Origin: Sporosarcina sp.
Lineage (GTDB): Bacteria; Bacillota; Bacilli; Bacillales_A; Planococcaceae
DNA length: 50,369 bases
Direction: 5' to 3'
Assembly: GCA_029263945.1 (NCBI GenBank)
Contig: JARIDM010000070.1
Location: 1 to 50,369 of the forward strand
Under the pieces are notes generated by a model that did not search any database, had not been told where the DNA came from, and saw only the letters and a list, made by a program, of their open reading frames with translations. Within the stretch, counting starts at the first letter, position 1; every line of letters begins with the position of its first letter. Positions 24,087 to 33,293 of this stretch are shown piece by piece. The translations under genes and the position numbers were made by a program.

Positions 24087-24143
24087 AATAAGAAACAGCC
24101 CTTGCGACCGTTTAATCTCGGTATGCGAGGGCTGTTTCTTATT
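24087..24143 (-). terminator. Terminator of spoVT, overlapping its stop codon
   Basis: A stem of at least 15 bp (AGGGCTGTTTCTTATT with its complement) includes the spoVT stop codon. The T tract after it on the minus strand is short. Being palindromic, it could also stop transcription from the hrtBA side. Confidence 0.7.
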
Positions 24144-24675
24144 GTTCCATCTGTTTTGCTAAAAAATGTGCCGCTGTTTCTGCAGCTTTCTGTTCAGTCT
24201 CACCAATGAAATGTAGTTTAGATAGCAAGTAAACAGCGCCGATCATATCCCCGCCCGCAATAATAGGCGCTATACAATAAGATTTAACTTGCTCTACTTG
24301 CCCGGGTACCCACTCGACTGTATCTTCAAGTTTCTCGGTCACAATCTTCCTATTTGAAATGATTTCATCAATCTCTGGGGCTAAGTTTCGGTTTAAGTAA
24401 TCTTTTTTTGACAAGCCTGATACCGCAATCATCTCATCACGATCACTTATTAACGCGGGCGTCCCTAGCGTTTCGTATAGGGTTTCTGCATACTCTTTTG
24501 CAAATTGCCCCAGTTCGGATATTGGGGAGTATTTCTTTAAAATAATTTCACCATCCCGGGCAGTAAATATTTCTAACGGATCTCCCTCGCGAATTCTAAG
24601 TGTTCTTCGAATTTCTTTTGGGATTACAACCCTTCCGAGATCATCTATTCTGCGGACGATTCCAGTTGCTTTCAT
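24139..24675 (-). CDS. spoVT: Stage V sporulation transcription factor SpoVT
   Basis: SpoVT is an AbrB-type regulator that tunes sigma-G-dependent forespore genes. The N-terminal swapped-hairpin DNA-binding domain (TGIVRRIDDLGRVVIPKEIR) is followed by a GAF-like domain (about 60-178). The open frame extends upstream, but the ATG at 24675, preceded by GAGG, gives 178 residues, the length of the B. subtilis protein. A sigma-G promoter lies upstream inside the end of mfd. In B. subtilis yabM follows directly; here the accessory stretch follows. Confidence 0.96.
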   Translation of the reverse strand: MKATGIVRRIDDLGRVVIPKEIRRTLRIREGDPLEIFTARDGEIILKKYSPISELGQFAKEYAETLYETLGTPALISDRDEMIAVSGLSKKDYLNRNLAPEIDEIISNRKIVTEKLEDTVEWVPGQVEQVKSYCIAPIIAGGDMIGAVYLLSKLHFIGETEQKAAETAAHFLAKQMEQ

Positions 24676-24725
24676 ACTCGATGCCTCACTTTCCACAAGT
24701 TTAACAATTAGTTTCATTGCAAACT

Positions 24726-24756
24726 CAGTATGCTTCAAAAGTGGGCAAAATATGCA
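24726..24756 (-). promoter_or_regulatory. Sigma-G promoter of spoVT
   Basis: TGCATA and CATACTG on the minus strand are separated by 18 bp, close to the forespore sigma-G consensus. The position, 51 bases before the spoVT ATG, agrees with sigma-G control of spoVT in B. subtilis. Confidence 0.6.
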
Positions 24757-24765
24757 ACTTTTCCT

Positions 24766-27700
24766 TTAGACGGTTTCCGAAGCAACAGTTTCCTTGATAG
24801 AAGAAGGCAGCATCTTCATAATAGACTCCAAAACATCGAATCCCGTTGCTTTTTCGGTATGGCGCTCATCAATTGTGATGACAAGTTGGTCTCCGTCCAT
24901 AGAGAAACCAACAGCACGGCCAAATGACATTGAATCCGCAACTAACTTCGCACCATTTACCGTTGTTGTTCCTACTGCTGAAAAACGAATTTGGATTTTG
25001 GATTGCTGGTTCTTGATCGATTCCACGCCAGCAATTCTTCCCCATACTTTAAAACGAGCAATGCGTAAAAGTAAATCGGCCTCTAACGGTAAATCTCCAA
25101 ACCGGTCAATCATTTCATCCACAAGCTCAGTGTAATCCATATCACTATCAATTACTTTTACGCGTTTATACATTTGAATTTTTTGGAAGCCGTCGCGAAT
25201 ATACGTATCGGGTAAGTATGCATTCACGGACAGTGAAATTTCAATATCTGGAATGTCTTCTTTGACAATACCTGTTTGCTTCTCTTCAATCGCTTCTTGT
25301 AACATTTGTGAGTACAAATCGAATCCAACAGAGTCTATAAACCCATGTTGCTGAGAGCCAAGTAAGTTACCAGCACCTCGAATCGATAGGTCACGCATCG
25401 CAATTTTAAAGCCAGAGCCAAGTTCAGTAAATTCCTTTATTGCTTGCAAACGGTTTTCAGCAACTTCAGTTAGAATCTTATCTCGTTTATATAAGAAATA
25501 ACCATAAGCCACGCGGTTAGAACGACCGACACGTCCACGGAGCTGATAAAGTTGAGACAAGCCCATTCTATCTGCGTCATGGACAATGAGTGTATTGACA
25601 TTTGGAATATCAATCCCGGTTTCAATAATCGTGGTCGTCACGAGGACATCATACTCACCTTCAAGAAAGCCTAAGATTGTCGACTCAAGTGCCGACTCAC
25701 CCATTTGTCCATTGGCAAAACCAACCCTTGCATCGGGCACAAGTCCTTTAATTTCATCCACTTTTCGCGCCATGTCCTCGACACGGTTGTATAAGTAAAA
25801 GACTTGCCCTCCGCGGCCCATCTCACGCTCAATCGCTTCGCGGACAAGTGCAGCATTATGCTCCATTACATAGGTCTGTACTGGAAAGCGATTCGCTGGC
25901 GGTGTTTCTATAATTGATAGGTCACGTACACCTAACATCGACATATGAAGGGTTCTAGGAATTGGTGTCGCTGTTAGCGTTAATACGTCCACATTCGACT
26001 TTAATTGTTTCAGGCGTTCCTTGTGGGTTACCCCAAATCTTTGCTCCTCATCCACAACAAGAAGACCTAAATCATTATAAATGATGTCTTTTGATAACAG
26101 CCTATGCGTGCCGATCACAATATCCACCGTTCCAGCCTTTAAGCCTTTTAACGTTGCAGTTTGTTCCTTTTTTGTTTTAAAACGGTTTAACAAAGAGACT
26201 TCAACTGGGAAACCTTCGAAACGTTCTTTCATCGTTTCATAATGTTGTTGGGCTAAAATGGTCGTTGGGACAAGAAATGCAACTTGCTTACCGTCTAATA
26301 CCGCTTTAAAGGCAGCTCGGATCGCAACTTCAGTTTTCCCATAACCAACGTCACCACAAAGCAACCGGTCCATTGGCTGAATGTTCTCCATGTCTTTTTT
26401 AACTTCTTCAATCGATCTAAGTTGATCTGCTGTTTCGTCGTATGGAAATGCATTTTCAAATGATCGTTGTAAATCATCGTCTTTTGCAAAAGCATGACCT
26501 TTTTCAGACGCTCTTTCCGCGTAAAGTTTTATTAAATCATCTGCAATGTCTTTTACCGCAGCTGATACTTTACTTTTCGTACGTTTCCAAGCCGCGCCAC
26601 CTAGTTTATGTAGAACTGGGGCTTTTTCACCTGATCCAACATACTTTTGGATTAAATCAATCTTATCCGTTGGGACATACAATTTATCATTTCCACGGAA
26701 ATGTATTTCAAGATAGTCTTTTTCAATCTTGCCTTGGGACATATTTTCAATCCCAATATATTTACCAATCCCGTGATGCGCATGAACAACATAGTCACCT
26801 GGCTTTATTTCAGAATAACTTTTAATGCGCTCTGCATTGGACATTTTTTGAGGTCGAGACTTTCTTTTTGGCTTTCCTTTAAACAGTTCAGCATCCGTTA
26901 AAACAACCATTCGATCAAGTGGCAATTCAAATCCAGCTGACAAATCTCCATCTATGATAAAGACACCGCCTGTATCTGATGGTTGACCCGACAAAGTTGC
27001 CTCAATTTTATAATCCGACAAAATGCTTTGTACCTTCTCCATGCGTTCAGCGCCATCTACAACGAGGAAAATATTGAAATTGCCTTCTCTCCAACGGGCC
27101 AATTCCGTTTTCAGCAAAGGCATTTGACCATGAAATTCTTGCATTGGCTTACAAGAAATTGTCCTTGTATTTTTCACCACAATGCCTGGCATTGAACGAA
27201 TGAATAAAGATAGATAAATTTTATTTTGCGTTAACATTTTATTAATCTCAGTAAAAGTAAAGGAAAGTTTTGCGGCGTGAACATTTTTACCCTCTTCAAT
27301 TTGGGAAATTAACCATTCTTCCTCTTCCTTTTCAAGAGATTCTAGTACTTCAAGAATTCTACCGACTTCATCAAACATAACAAATCCATCTCTTGGAAAA
27401 TAAGTGGCTAATGATGTGGGCTGTTCTGCTGCAAATGAGGCATACTTCAACATACCTTCTGGAACATTACCATCTCTTAATAATGCAATATCCGCAGATA
27501 AGTTTAACGTAAGCAATTCTTTTGCTTCTTCATTTTTGATTTTTTTCAAGCTTACACTTAATTCTTTTTCTAATTTCATAGCAACGGATAGTCTGTCTGA
27601 TTCAGTCCACATAAACTCTGCTGCTGGTAAAATTGAAATTGTTTCTAATTTACTGATCGACCGCTGATCTTCTGCAGAGAATGTACGAATTGAATCCACT

Positions 27701-28299
27701 TCTGTATCGAATAGTTCTATTCGGATGGGATGCTCACTTGCTAGAGGATACAAATCTAATATCCCTCCGCGAAGTGCGAATTCACCAGGTGCAGTGACCA
27801 TCGGTTGTCTTGAATAGCTCATCGCAACGAGTTGTTCAACCCATTCATCAATGTTAATTGTCGCACCGATTTTTGTTTCTAAATTGTTTTCAAGCCATTT
27901 ACTTTTAGCTGGTAAAAACTTTCTGAGTCCTGCAATAGGCGTAATATAAACACCTGCACCAACACGCGCCATATGATCGATTGTTTCCATACGTTGCGCC
28001 CGTAATTCATAACTTGAAATCGAAAATTCCGCCGCTACCAACTCTTCCGCTGGATAGAGATGAACACTCGATTCTCCAAGCATTTTCACAAGGTCTTCAT
28101 ATGTACGTTGTGCTTGTAAAAGGTTGGGAGAAACTATTAATACTGGTTTTTCGAGTGACTGTTGGAGTGCTTTGAAGAAAACTGGTTTTGCACCACCAGA
28201 TAATCCTGCGATGAGCTGCTGATCATGCCCTTCCTTTAAATCTTGAGCTAGTTTACTAATTTCATTTCTTTTCATATAGTAATTAATAAGCGCTTCCAA
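24766..28299 (-). CDS. mfd: Transcription-repair coupling factor Mfd
   Basis: Mfd removes stalled RNA polymerase from damaged DNA and recruits UvrA. Domains in order: UvrB-homology region (about 10-330), the RNA polymerase-interacting CarD-like domain (YVVHAHHGIGKYIGI near 490), the RecG-like helicase with Walker A GDVGYGKT (about 640) and DEEQ box (about 740), and the C-terminal TRCF domain. The frame is open to an ATG at 28323 with no ribosome binding site. The TTG at 28299 has AGGATAGGTG upstream and matches the B. subtilis N-terminal length exactly, giving 1177 residues. Confidence 0.96.
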   Translation of the reverse strand: MEALINYYMKRNEISKLAQDLKEGHDQQLIAGLSGGAKPVFFKALQQSLEKPVLIVSPNLLQAQRTYEDLVKMLGESSVHLYPAEELVAAEFSISSYELRAQRMETIDHMARVGAGVYITPIAGLRKFLPAKSKWLENNLETKIGATINIDEWVEQLVAMSYSRQPMVTAPGEFALRGGILDLYPLASEHPIRIELFDTEVDSIRTFSAEDQRSISKLETISILPAAEFMWTESDRLSVAMKLEKELSVSLKKIKNEEAKELLTLNLSADIALLRDGNVPEGMLKYASFAAEQPTSLATYFPRDGFVMFDEVGRILEVLESLEKEEEEWLISQIEEGKNVHAAKLSFTFTEINKMLTQNKIYLSLFIRSMPGIVVKNTRTISCKPMQEFHGQMPLLKTELARWREGNFNIFLVVDGAERMEKVQSILSDYKIEATLSGQPSDTGGVFIIDGDLSAGFELPLDRMVVLTDAELFKGKPKRKSRPQKMSNAERIKSYSEIKPGDYVVHAHHGIGKYIGIENMSQGKIEKDYLEIHFRGNDKLYVPTDKIDLIQKYVGSGEKAPVLHKLGGAAWKRTKSKVSAAVKDIADDLIKLYAERASEKGHAFAKDDDLQRSFENAFPYDETADQLRSIEEVKKDMENIQPMDRLLCGDVGYGKTEVAIRAAFKAVLDGKQVAFLVPTTILAQQHYETMKERFEGFPVEVSLLNRFKTKKEQTATLKGLKAGTVDIVIGTHRLLSKDIIYNDLGLLVVDEEQRFGVTHKERLKQLKSNVDVLTLTATPIPRTLHMSMLGVRDLSIIETPPANRFPVQTYVMEHNAALVREAIEREMGRGGQVFYLYNRVEDMARKVDEIKGLVPDARVGFANGQMGESALESTILGFLEGEYDVLVTTTIIETGIDIPNVNTLIVHDADRMGLSQLYQLRGRVGRSNRVAYGYFLYKRDKILTEVAENRLQAIKEFTELGSGFKIAMRDLSIRGAGNLLGSQQHGFIDSVGFDLYSQMLQEAIEEKQTGIVKEDIPDIEISLSVNAYLPDTYIRDGFQKIQMYKRVKVIDSDMDYTELVDEMIDRFGDLPLEADLLLRIARFKVWGRIAGVESIKNQQSKIQIRFSAVGTTTVNGAKLVADSMSFGRAVGFSMDGDQLVITIDERHTEKATGFDVLESIMKMLPSSIKETVASETV

Positions 28300-28400
28300 A
28301 ATTAAACACCTATCCTTCTTCATTCTTATTATAAATCCTAATTTCAGCTAGTGGTCAAAAGGCTTCTTAGCGTACAAAATGGAATGTACTGGAAAACAGA

Positions 28401-28430
28401 AAAAGCTTTGAACGCCATCAGCGCCAAAGC
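28401..28430 (-). terminator. Terminator of fin
   Basis: GCTTTG-G-CGC pairs with GCG-TT-CAAAGC and is followed by TTTTTC on the minus strand, eight bases past the fin stop. Confidence 0.7.
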
Positions 28431-28436
28431 GAATAA

Positions 28437-28682
28437 CTATTGAAGCCACTTTTTAAGTGCATAATACGTAGGAAATTGTTGAAGTGACTTTTCACACTGC
28501 TCACAGATACAGCGGACTGTCATTTCGCCGCCCTCCCCTATTATTAAAAACTGTTCTTTGTCATCGTATTGATGCGAATCATTCTCTAATCGTTGAATGA
28601 GACTAACTACACTCTCAGCCGATTCAAATGGAAGTGATCCTATTTCAGTTTCACAATGTTTGCAATGATACCGAATCACCAC
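28437..28682 (-). CDS. fin: Anti-sigma-F factor Fin (YabK)
   Basis: Fin shuts off sigma-F in the forespore so that sigma-G can take over. The 81-residue protein has two zinc-ribbon cysteine pairs, YHCKHCETEIG (C7, C10) and CICEQC (about C58, C61). The start is GTG at 28682 (a second GTG follows) with AGGTGG upstream. It sits between pth and mfd as in B. subtilis. A sigma-F-like promoter (28719-28747) overlaps the end of pth. Confidence 0.93.
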   Translation of the reverse strand: MVIRYHCKHCETEIGSLPFESAESVVSLIQRLENDSHQYDDKEQFLIIGEGGEMTVRCICEQCEKSLQQFPTYYALKKWLQ

Positions 28683-28718
28683 TTTGCCACCTACTTCTTT
28701 TTCCTAGTAGTATAGGTG

Positions 28719-28747
28719 AATGATGACCTAATTATTCCTTTATATAC
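28719..28747 (-). promoter_or_regulatory. Possible sigma-F promoter of fin
   Basis: GTATA and GGTCATCATT on the minus strand are 14 bp apart, one base from the usual sigma-F -10 pattern GGNNANANT. Known sigma-F control of fin supports the reading, but the match is modest. Confidence 0.4.
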
Positions 28748-29303
28748 CGTTAAATTTATTCATTACTTCAAGAAATGGCGATTTCAACCATTCTTCACAA
28801 GCATCAGCACTTTTTTTCACAGCGTCTTCTATAACGGGTGTTTCCTCTTTACTAAATGAGGAGAGCACATAATCGGCAACTTTCATGCCGCTTACCGGTC
28901 TACCGATTCCCATTCTAATTCTATTGAACTTGTCAGTCCCGAAATGCGCTATTAATGATTTCATCCCATTATGACCGCCTGCACTCCCTTTTTGACGAAG
29001 TCTAAGTTCTCCTGGAGCGAAGTCCAAATCGTCATAAATCACAACAACTTCATCAATGTCTACTTCATAGTAATCGAGAAGGGGACGTACACATTCACCT
29101 GATAAATTCATATAGGTAAGCGGTTTGACAAGCATCACTTTTCCTTCTGGACGATGGACGACAGTATACATGCCATTAAACTTTGACTGCATCGGTGGTG
29201 CCTGCAAACGACCTGAAAGTTCATCGATTACATGGAAGCCAATATTATGGCGTGTTTTTTCATATTGTTTACCCGGGTTTCCGAGGCCAATAACCATCTT
29301 CAT
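28740..29303 (-). CDS. pth: Peptidyl-tRNA hydrolase
   Basis: Pth releases tRNA from prematurely dropped peptidyl-tRNA. The 187-residue protein has the N-terminal GLGNPG motif with the catalytic histidine H19 in TRHNIGF, Asp in YDDLDFAPG (about 93), and the GGHNGMKS loop. Its own promoter-like sequence (29363-29389) and the ctc terminator upstream suggest separate transcription. Confidence 0.97.
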   Translation of the reverse strand: MKMVIGLGNPGKQYEKTRHNIGFHVIDELSGRLQAPPMQSKFNGMYTVVHRPEGKVMLVKPLTYMNLSGECVRPLLDYYEVDIDEVVVIYDDLDFAPGELRLRQKGSAGGHNGMKSLIAHFGTDKFNRIRMGIGRPVSGMKVADYVLSSFSKEETPVIEDAVKKSADACEEWLKSPFLEVMNKFNGI

Positions 29304-29362
29304 GAGGATTCTCTTCCTTTGCGTAAAATTTACTTCTCCCTTAATGTAATTTAGGAGAGAAG

Positions 29363-29389
29363 ATTATATCAAATCGTATTCCGTATCAA
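29363..29389 (-). promoter_or_regulatory. Possible promoter of pth
   Basis: A perfect TATAAT with an upstream TG (extended -10) on the minus strand has TTGATA 15 bp further up. The spacing is short, but the extended -10 compensates. Confidence 0.5.
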
Positions 29390-29508
29390 TAAAACTTACA
29401 GTATCGCTTTCGTGTTATCCGTGACAGCATAACTTTACGTTGAACCGTTCTCAACCGAATTATCACACCTGTGTCATACAGTTCGTTCATTATGAATAAT
29501 CTTTTAAA

Positions 29509-29540
29509 TAGAAAATAGGCGTACGGAGTGACCGTACGCC
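29509..29540 (-). terminator. Terminator of ctc
   Basis: A perfect 9-bp GC-rich stem GGCGTACGG / CCGTACGCC with a five-base loop is followed by TATTTTC on the minus strand, 13 bases past the ctc stop. Confidence 0.85.
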
Positions 29541-29552
29541 ATTTCTCTATAA

Positions 29553-30191
29553 TTATTTTTCTTCTGCTTCTTTTTCACCAATTACTTCTGGCTCTGTGCT
29601 TGCGTCTTCTGTAACTTCGTCAAGCGCTTCAAGTTCTTCATTCGTACGAGGTGCACTAATTGAAACTAAACCGAAATCATCATCATTTAAGATTTCGTAT
29701 TTAATTTTCTTACGTACATCCGCAACTGTTAATGTATCTCCAATATTCAACTCTGAAATATCAATTTCTAATGAATCAGGAATATCTGAAGGTTTAACTT
29801 TGATGTCTAGTTCCCAGTTTGGTTGTTGAAGAACGCCACCGTCTTTTTCACCGATAGATTCACCAGTTAGGTGAACTTGAACACTAATTTCAAGTTCTTC
29901 ACTCATGTTGATTGCTAGGAAATCTGCATGTGTAATTTGGTTTTTTAATGGATCTTTTTGATATTCGTTTAAAACGACATTCAGCTCTCCATCTTCAAGC
30001 TGAAGTTTCATGACACCGTTACGGCCCGTCACACGAAGTGTATTAAGTAATTCACGTTCATTCACTGCAATCGATACAGCATCGGTTTGATAACCATAAA
30101 CGACCGCTGGAACAAAGCCATCATTTCTTAAGTCTGTAAGCGTAGACTGTTTTACAGTCTCTCTCAATTTTGATTGTATTGTAGTACTCAT
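29553..30191 (-). CDS. ctc: Ribosomal protein bL25, general stress (CTC) form
   Basis: The CTC form of L25 binds 5S rRNA in the large subunit. The 212-residue protein has the N-terminal L25 domain (about 1-90, with VPAVVYG near 27), the C-terminal TL5-type beta domain (about 95-185), and an acidic tail rich in Glu. In B. subtilis ctc is under sigma-B; I see no clear sigma-B promoter here. It follows prs as in that genome. Confidence 0.95.
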   Translation of the reverse strand: MSTTIQSKLRETVKQSTLTDLRNDGFVPAVVYGYQTDAVSIAVNERELLNTLRVTGRNGVMKLQLEDGELNVVLNEYQKDPLKNQITHADFLAINMSEELEISVQVHLTGESIGEKDGGVLQQPNWELDIKVKPSDIPDSLEIDISELNIGDTLTVADVRKKIKYEILNDDDFGLVSISAPRTNEELEALDEVTEDASTEPEVIGEKEAEEK

Positions 30192-30281
30192 TTTACATAA
30201 TCACCTTTCAAGATATATTATTTAGATAAATTTTTGTATATTTTAGGCTACACTGTAGGTTACAGGATAATCCTCTATTTG

Positions 30282-31244
30282 TCAATCAAATAACGTACTA
30301 ACAGACTTATCTTCAAACACACGAACAATGGCATCTGCAAGTAGTTTTGCAATTGAAAGCTGCTTAATCTTCGGTGAATTCTTACCCTCTGGAAGCTCAA
30401 TTGTATTGGTAATCACTAATTCTTTAATTTGTGAATTGTCGATTCGCTCAATCGCTGGTCCTGACAATACAGGGTGCGTACAACAAGCGTAAACTTCTTT
30501 TGCACCGCTCTCGATAAGTGCCGAAGCTGCAATAGCAATTGTCCCTGCAGTATCAATGATGTCGTCGATTAGAATCGCCGTTTTGCCTTCAACTTGTCCG
30601 ACAATACTCATTACTTCAGCAACGTTAGGACGTGGGCGTCGCTTGTCGATAATGGCAATTGGTGCTTTCATGCGATCTGCCATTTTTCGCGCACGTGTCA
30701 CGCCACCATGATCAGGTGAAACGATTACTAATTCTTCAGGATTAAAACCTTTTCCTTTAAAATATTCTGTAAGAATTGGTTCCGCAACGAGGTGATCGAT
30801 TGGAATGTCAAAGAAGCCTTGGATTTGAGGCGCATGAAGGTCAAGTGCAATAACACGGTCCGCCCCTGCCGTTTCAAGTAAATTGGCTACAAGTTTTGCT
30901 GTGATTGGTTCACGCGAACGCGCCTTGCGATCTTGACGTGCATAGCCATAATACGGATTCACGATGTTAACCGTCCCAACTGATGCACGTTTCAGTGCGT
31001 CAATCATAATTAACAGCTCCATTAAGTGCTCGTTAACAGGATCTGACGTAGATTGAAGGATATAAACATCACAGCCACGGATACTTTCTTCGATATTAAT
31101 TTGAACTTCTCCATCACTAAATCTTGTAACAGAACATTCACCAAGTGGTATTCCAATTTCTTCCGCAACTTCTTTCGCTAACGCTTCATTGGAATTCAAC
31201 GAAAACAATTTTAATTTTTTATTCGGATAAGGATTAGTCATCAT
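30282..31244 (-). CDS. prs: Ribose-phosphate pyrophosphokinase
   Basis: Prs makes PRPP from ribose 5-phosphate and ATP for nucleotide, histidine and tryptophan synthesis. The 320-residue enzyme shows the flexible loop RQDRKARSREPI, DLHAPQIQGFF, and the PRPP-binding loop ILIDDIIDTAGT near residue 225. GGGGGA precedes the double ATG. It starts 14 bases after glmU, and the two form one operon as in B. subtilis. Confidence 0.97.
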   Translation of the reverse strand: MMTNPYPNKKLKLFSLNSNEALAKEVAEEIGIPLGECSVTRFSDGEVQINIEESIRGCDVYILQSTSDPVNEHLMELLIMIDALKRASVGTVNIVNPYYGYARQDRKARSREPITAKLVANLLETAGADRVIALDLHAPQIQGFFDIPIDHLVAEPILTEYFKGKGFNPEELVIVSPDHGGVTRARKMADRMKAPIAIIDKRRPRPNVAEVMSIVGQVEGKTAILIDDIIDTAGTIAIAASALIESGAKEVYACCTHPVLSGPAIERIDNSQIKELVITNTIELPEGKNSPKIKQLSIAKLLADAIVRVFEDKSVSTLFD

Positions 31245-31258
31245 GGTCCCCCTGATTT

Positions 31259-32629
31259 TTAATTGAGTTTTAGTTTTGTAACGTAACCTTCTTTGTTCTC
31301 TTGACGGGCTCGCCCGATTGCCAATGCATCTACTGGAACATCTTTAGAAACTGTTGTGCCTGCAGCAACGTAAGCACCTTTTCCAATGGTAACAGGTGCA
31401 ATGAGATTTGAATTACACCCTATAAACGCTTCATCTTCAACGGTTGTTACATACTTTTTCTTGCCATCATAGTTGACAACAATTGTACCGCAACCAAAGT
31501 TGACAGCAGAGCCAATCGTAGCATCTCCAATATAACTCAAATGAGCTGCTTTACTACCTTCGCCAAATGTTGATTTTTTAACTTCAACAAAATTACCAAT
31601 CCGAACGTGATTGCCCAAATTTGTTTCTGGACGAATGTGTGCGAACGGTCCTACTGAAGTGTGGGCACCTATTTTACTTTCGAGGACGACAGACGAGTTT
31701 ATTGTCGTTTGATCTCCAATCACACTATTCACGATTTGGCTATTCGGACCTATTGTACATCCACTACCAATAACTGTATCTCCTTCAATCATTGTTCCTG
31801 GTTGTAAAATTGTATCGCGGCCAATTTTAGCATTTGCACTAATATAAGTGTTTTCAGGATTAATAACTGTAACACCATTTCGCATATGTTGTTCAGCTAA
31901 ACGGGCCCGCATCACTTGTTCTGCTTCTGCCAAGACGACACGATCATTAATGCCTAACGTTTCACTAAAGTCTTCTGTTGCATAGGCAGACACTACTGCA
32001 CCCTCGCCCTGTAATATACCTATTACATCAGGGAGGTAGTATTCTCCTTGTGCATTATCATTTCGTACTTTTTTTAACGCTTCAAACAATGCTTGGTTGT
32101 CGAAGCAATACGTACCTGTATTTATTTCATTCACTTTTTGCTCTTCAGGCGTTGCATCTTTTTGCTCAACATTACGAAGTACTTGTCCATTTTCAGCACG
32201 TATAATACGACCATATCCTAACGGATTATCTGCAATCGCAGTTAATATCGTTGCTTTCGCTGCTGATGCCTTGTGATGTTCAACCAAATCACGCATCGTT
32301 TCAGAACGGATTAACGGTGTATCTCCACAGACAACAATCGTTGTTCCTTCTAAACGACCGAGTAAAGCTTCTGCCTGTTGTACTGCATGTGCTGTTCCCA
32401 ATTGTTCCTGTTGGAGAACATATTCACTTTTTTCACCGAGTGTTTCTTCAACTTTTTCGGCACCATGGCCAACAATTGACACAATCCGGTTGGCACCTAG
32501 TCGATTAATATTGTCTATTACATGTTCGACCATTGCCTTGCCACAAACCGGATGTAGTACTTTATATAAATCTGACTTCATTCTTGTACCTTGTCCTGCA
32601 GCTAAGACAACGGCATATGTATTCGTCAT
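31259..32629 (-). CDS. glmU: Bifunctional GlmU (glucosamine-1-P acetyltransferase / GlcNAc-1-P uridyltransferase)
   Basis: GlmU makes UDP-GlcNAc for peptidoglycan. The N-terminal pyrophosphorylase domain has AAGQGTRMKS (10-19); the C-terminal half (about 250-445) is a left-handed beta helix of hexapeptide repeats ending in acetyl-CoA-site residues. The length is the typical 456 residues. GGAGG precedes the ATG. Its promoter and a structured 52-nt leader lie upstream (32649-32717). Confidence 0.98.
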   Translation of the reverse strand: MTNTYAVVLAAGQGTRMKSDLYKVLHPVCGKAMVEHVIDNINRLGANRIVSIVGHGAEKVEETLGEKSEYVLQQEQLGTAHAVQQAEALLGRLEGTTIVVCGDTPLIRSETMRDLVEHHKASAAKATILTAIADNPLGYGRIIRAENGQVLRNVEQKDATPEEQKVNEINTGTYCFDNQALFEALKKVRNDNAQGEYYLPDVIGILQGEGAVVSAYATEDFSETLGINDRVVLAEAEQVMRARLAEQHMRNGVTVINPENTYISANAKIGRDTILQPGTMIEGDTVIGSGCTIGPNSQIVNSVIGDQTTINSSVVLESKIGAHTSVGPFAHIRPETNLGNHVRIGNFVEVKKSTFGEGSKAAHLSYIGDATIGSAVNFGCGTIVVNYDGKKKYVTTVEDEAFIGCNSNLIAPVTIGKGAYVAAGTTVSKDVPVDALAIGRARQENKEGYVTKLKLN

Positions 32630-32648
32630 TTGTTAGCCTCCAATAATG

Positions 32649-32678
32649 AGGGACAAAGATTAATCCCTTGCTAATCTT
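32649..32678 (-). other. Structured glmU leader (overlapping hairpins / possible pseudoknot)
   Basis: In transcript order AAGATTA, AGGGA, TAATCTT and TCCCT follow each other, so stem AAGATTA/TAATCTT and stem AGGGA/TCCCT interlock. Only one can form fully, or both as a strained pseudoknot because the second connecting loop is just TG. The region lies between the promoter and the ribosome binding site. Confidence 0.45.
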
Positions 32679-32688
32679 TTCACTATTG

Positions 32689-32717
32689 ACTATAGCCGAA
32701 AACGTGCTTTTTTTCAA
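32689..32717 (-). promoter_or_regulatory. Sigma-A-type promoter of glmU-prs
   Basis: TTGAAA and TATAGT on the minus strand are 17 bp apart, placing the start near 32682 and giving a leader of about 52 nt. Confidence 0.65.
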
Positions 32718-32819
32718 CTCTCTACCTCTTGACATTTAGATAATGTTCTTTGAATATAATCTTTTCTAATTTCCCATAATTTATTTCATATAAATTCACA
32801 CATATGTATCACGATCATG

Positions 32820-32847
32820 CAAAAAAACCGCCTGCATTAGCAGACAG
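32820..32847 (-). terminator. Terminator of spoVG
   Basis: CTGTCTGC pairs with GCAGGCGG (three G-U pairs) around TAAT, followed by seven T residues on the minus strand. Confidence 0.8.
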
Positions 32848-32896
32848 TTAAGTATTTCTTATAAAATATAAATGACAATTGTTATGGGAAGAATAA

Positions 32897-33178
32897 TTAC
32901 ACATTGGCTTCTTCTAAAGCTTCCTCTGTTACTGGATAATAAGCAGTTAAAACAGCTTCTTGTATTTTTAATCTCATCTCTGAATTAATTGGATGGGCAA
33001 CATCTCTAAATTCACCATCTGGCGTTCGTTTACTTGGCATCGCAACAAATAATCCTTCGTTGCCATCAATGACACGTATGTCGTGAACTACAAATGCATC
33101 ATTGAACGTAATGGATGCAATCGCTTTCATTCTTCCGTCCGTGTCTACTTTTCTTAACCTAACATCTGTTACTTCCAT
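32897..33178 (-). CDS. spoVG: SpoVG, RNA-binding regulator of septation and sporulation
   Basis: SpoVG is a small regulator first found as a sigma-H target. The conserved MEVTDVRLRKV start and VAMPSKRTPDGEFRDVAHP block are present. The open frame reaches 33205, but AAAGGAG is placed for the ATG at 33178, giving 93 residues close to the family length. It has a sigma-H promoter upstream and its own terminator, so it is a single unit between ridA and glmU. Confidence 0.96.
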   Translation of the reverse strand: MEVTDVRLRKVDTDGRMKAIASITFNDAFVVHDIRVIDGNEGLFVAMPSKRTPDGEFRDVAHPINSEMRLKIQEAVLTAYYPVTEEALEEANV

Positions 33179-33220
33179 TCCACGTACCACTCCTTTAAGT
33201 TGCATTCCCTTTTATATTCT

Positions 33221-33247
33221 ATTCAACAAAAGTAATTGTTTTCCTTC
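33221..33247 (-). promoter_or_regulatory. Sigma-H promoter of spoVG
   Basis: GAAGGAAAA and GTTGAAT on the minus strand, 11 bp apart, fit the sigma-H pattern RNAGGAWWW-(11-12)-RNNGAAT. B. subtilis spoVG is the classic sigma-H promoter, which supports the reading. Confidence 0.75.
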
Positions 33248-33293
33248 TTTTATTAACGAAATTTTTTAAATTTATGAATTAGTACCTTTGTAA

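Noticed and set aside
17132..24138. Prophage or insertion sequence as origin of the accessory stretch
   Set aside because: No transposase, integrase, terminal inverted repeats or phage structural genes are visible.
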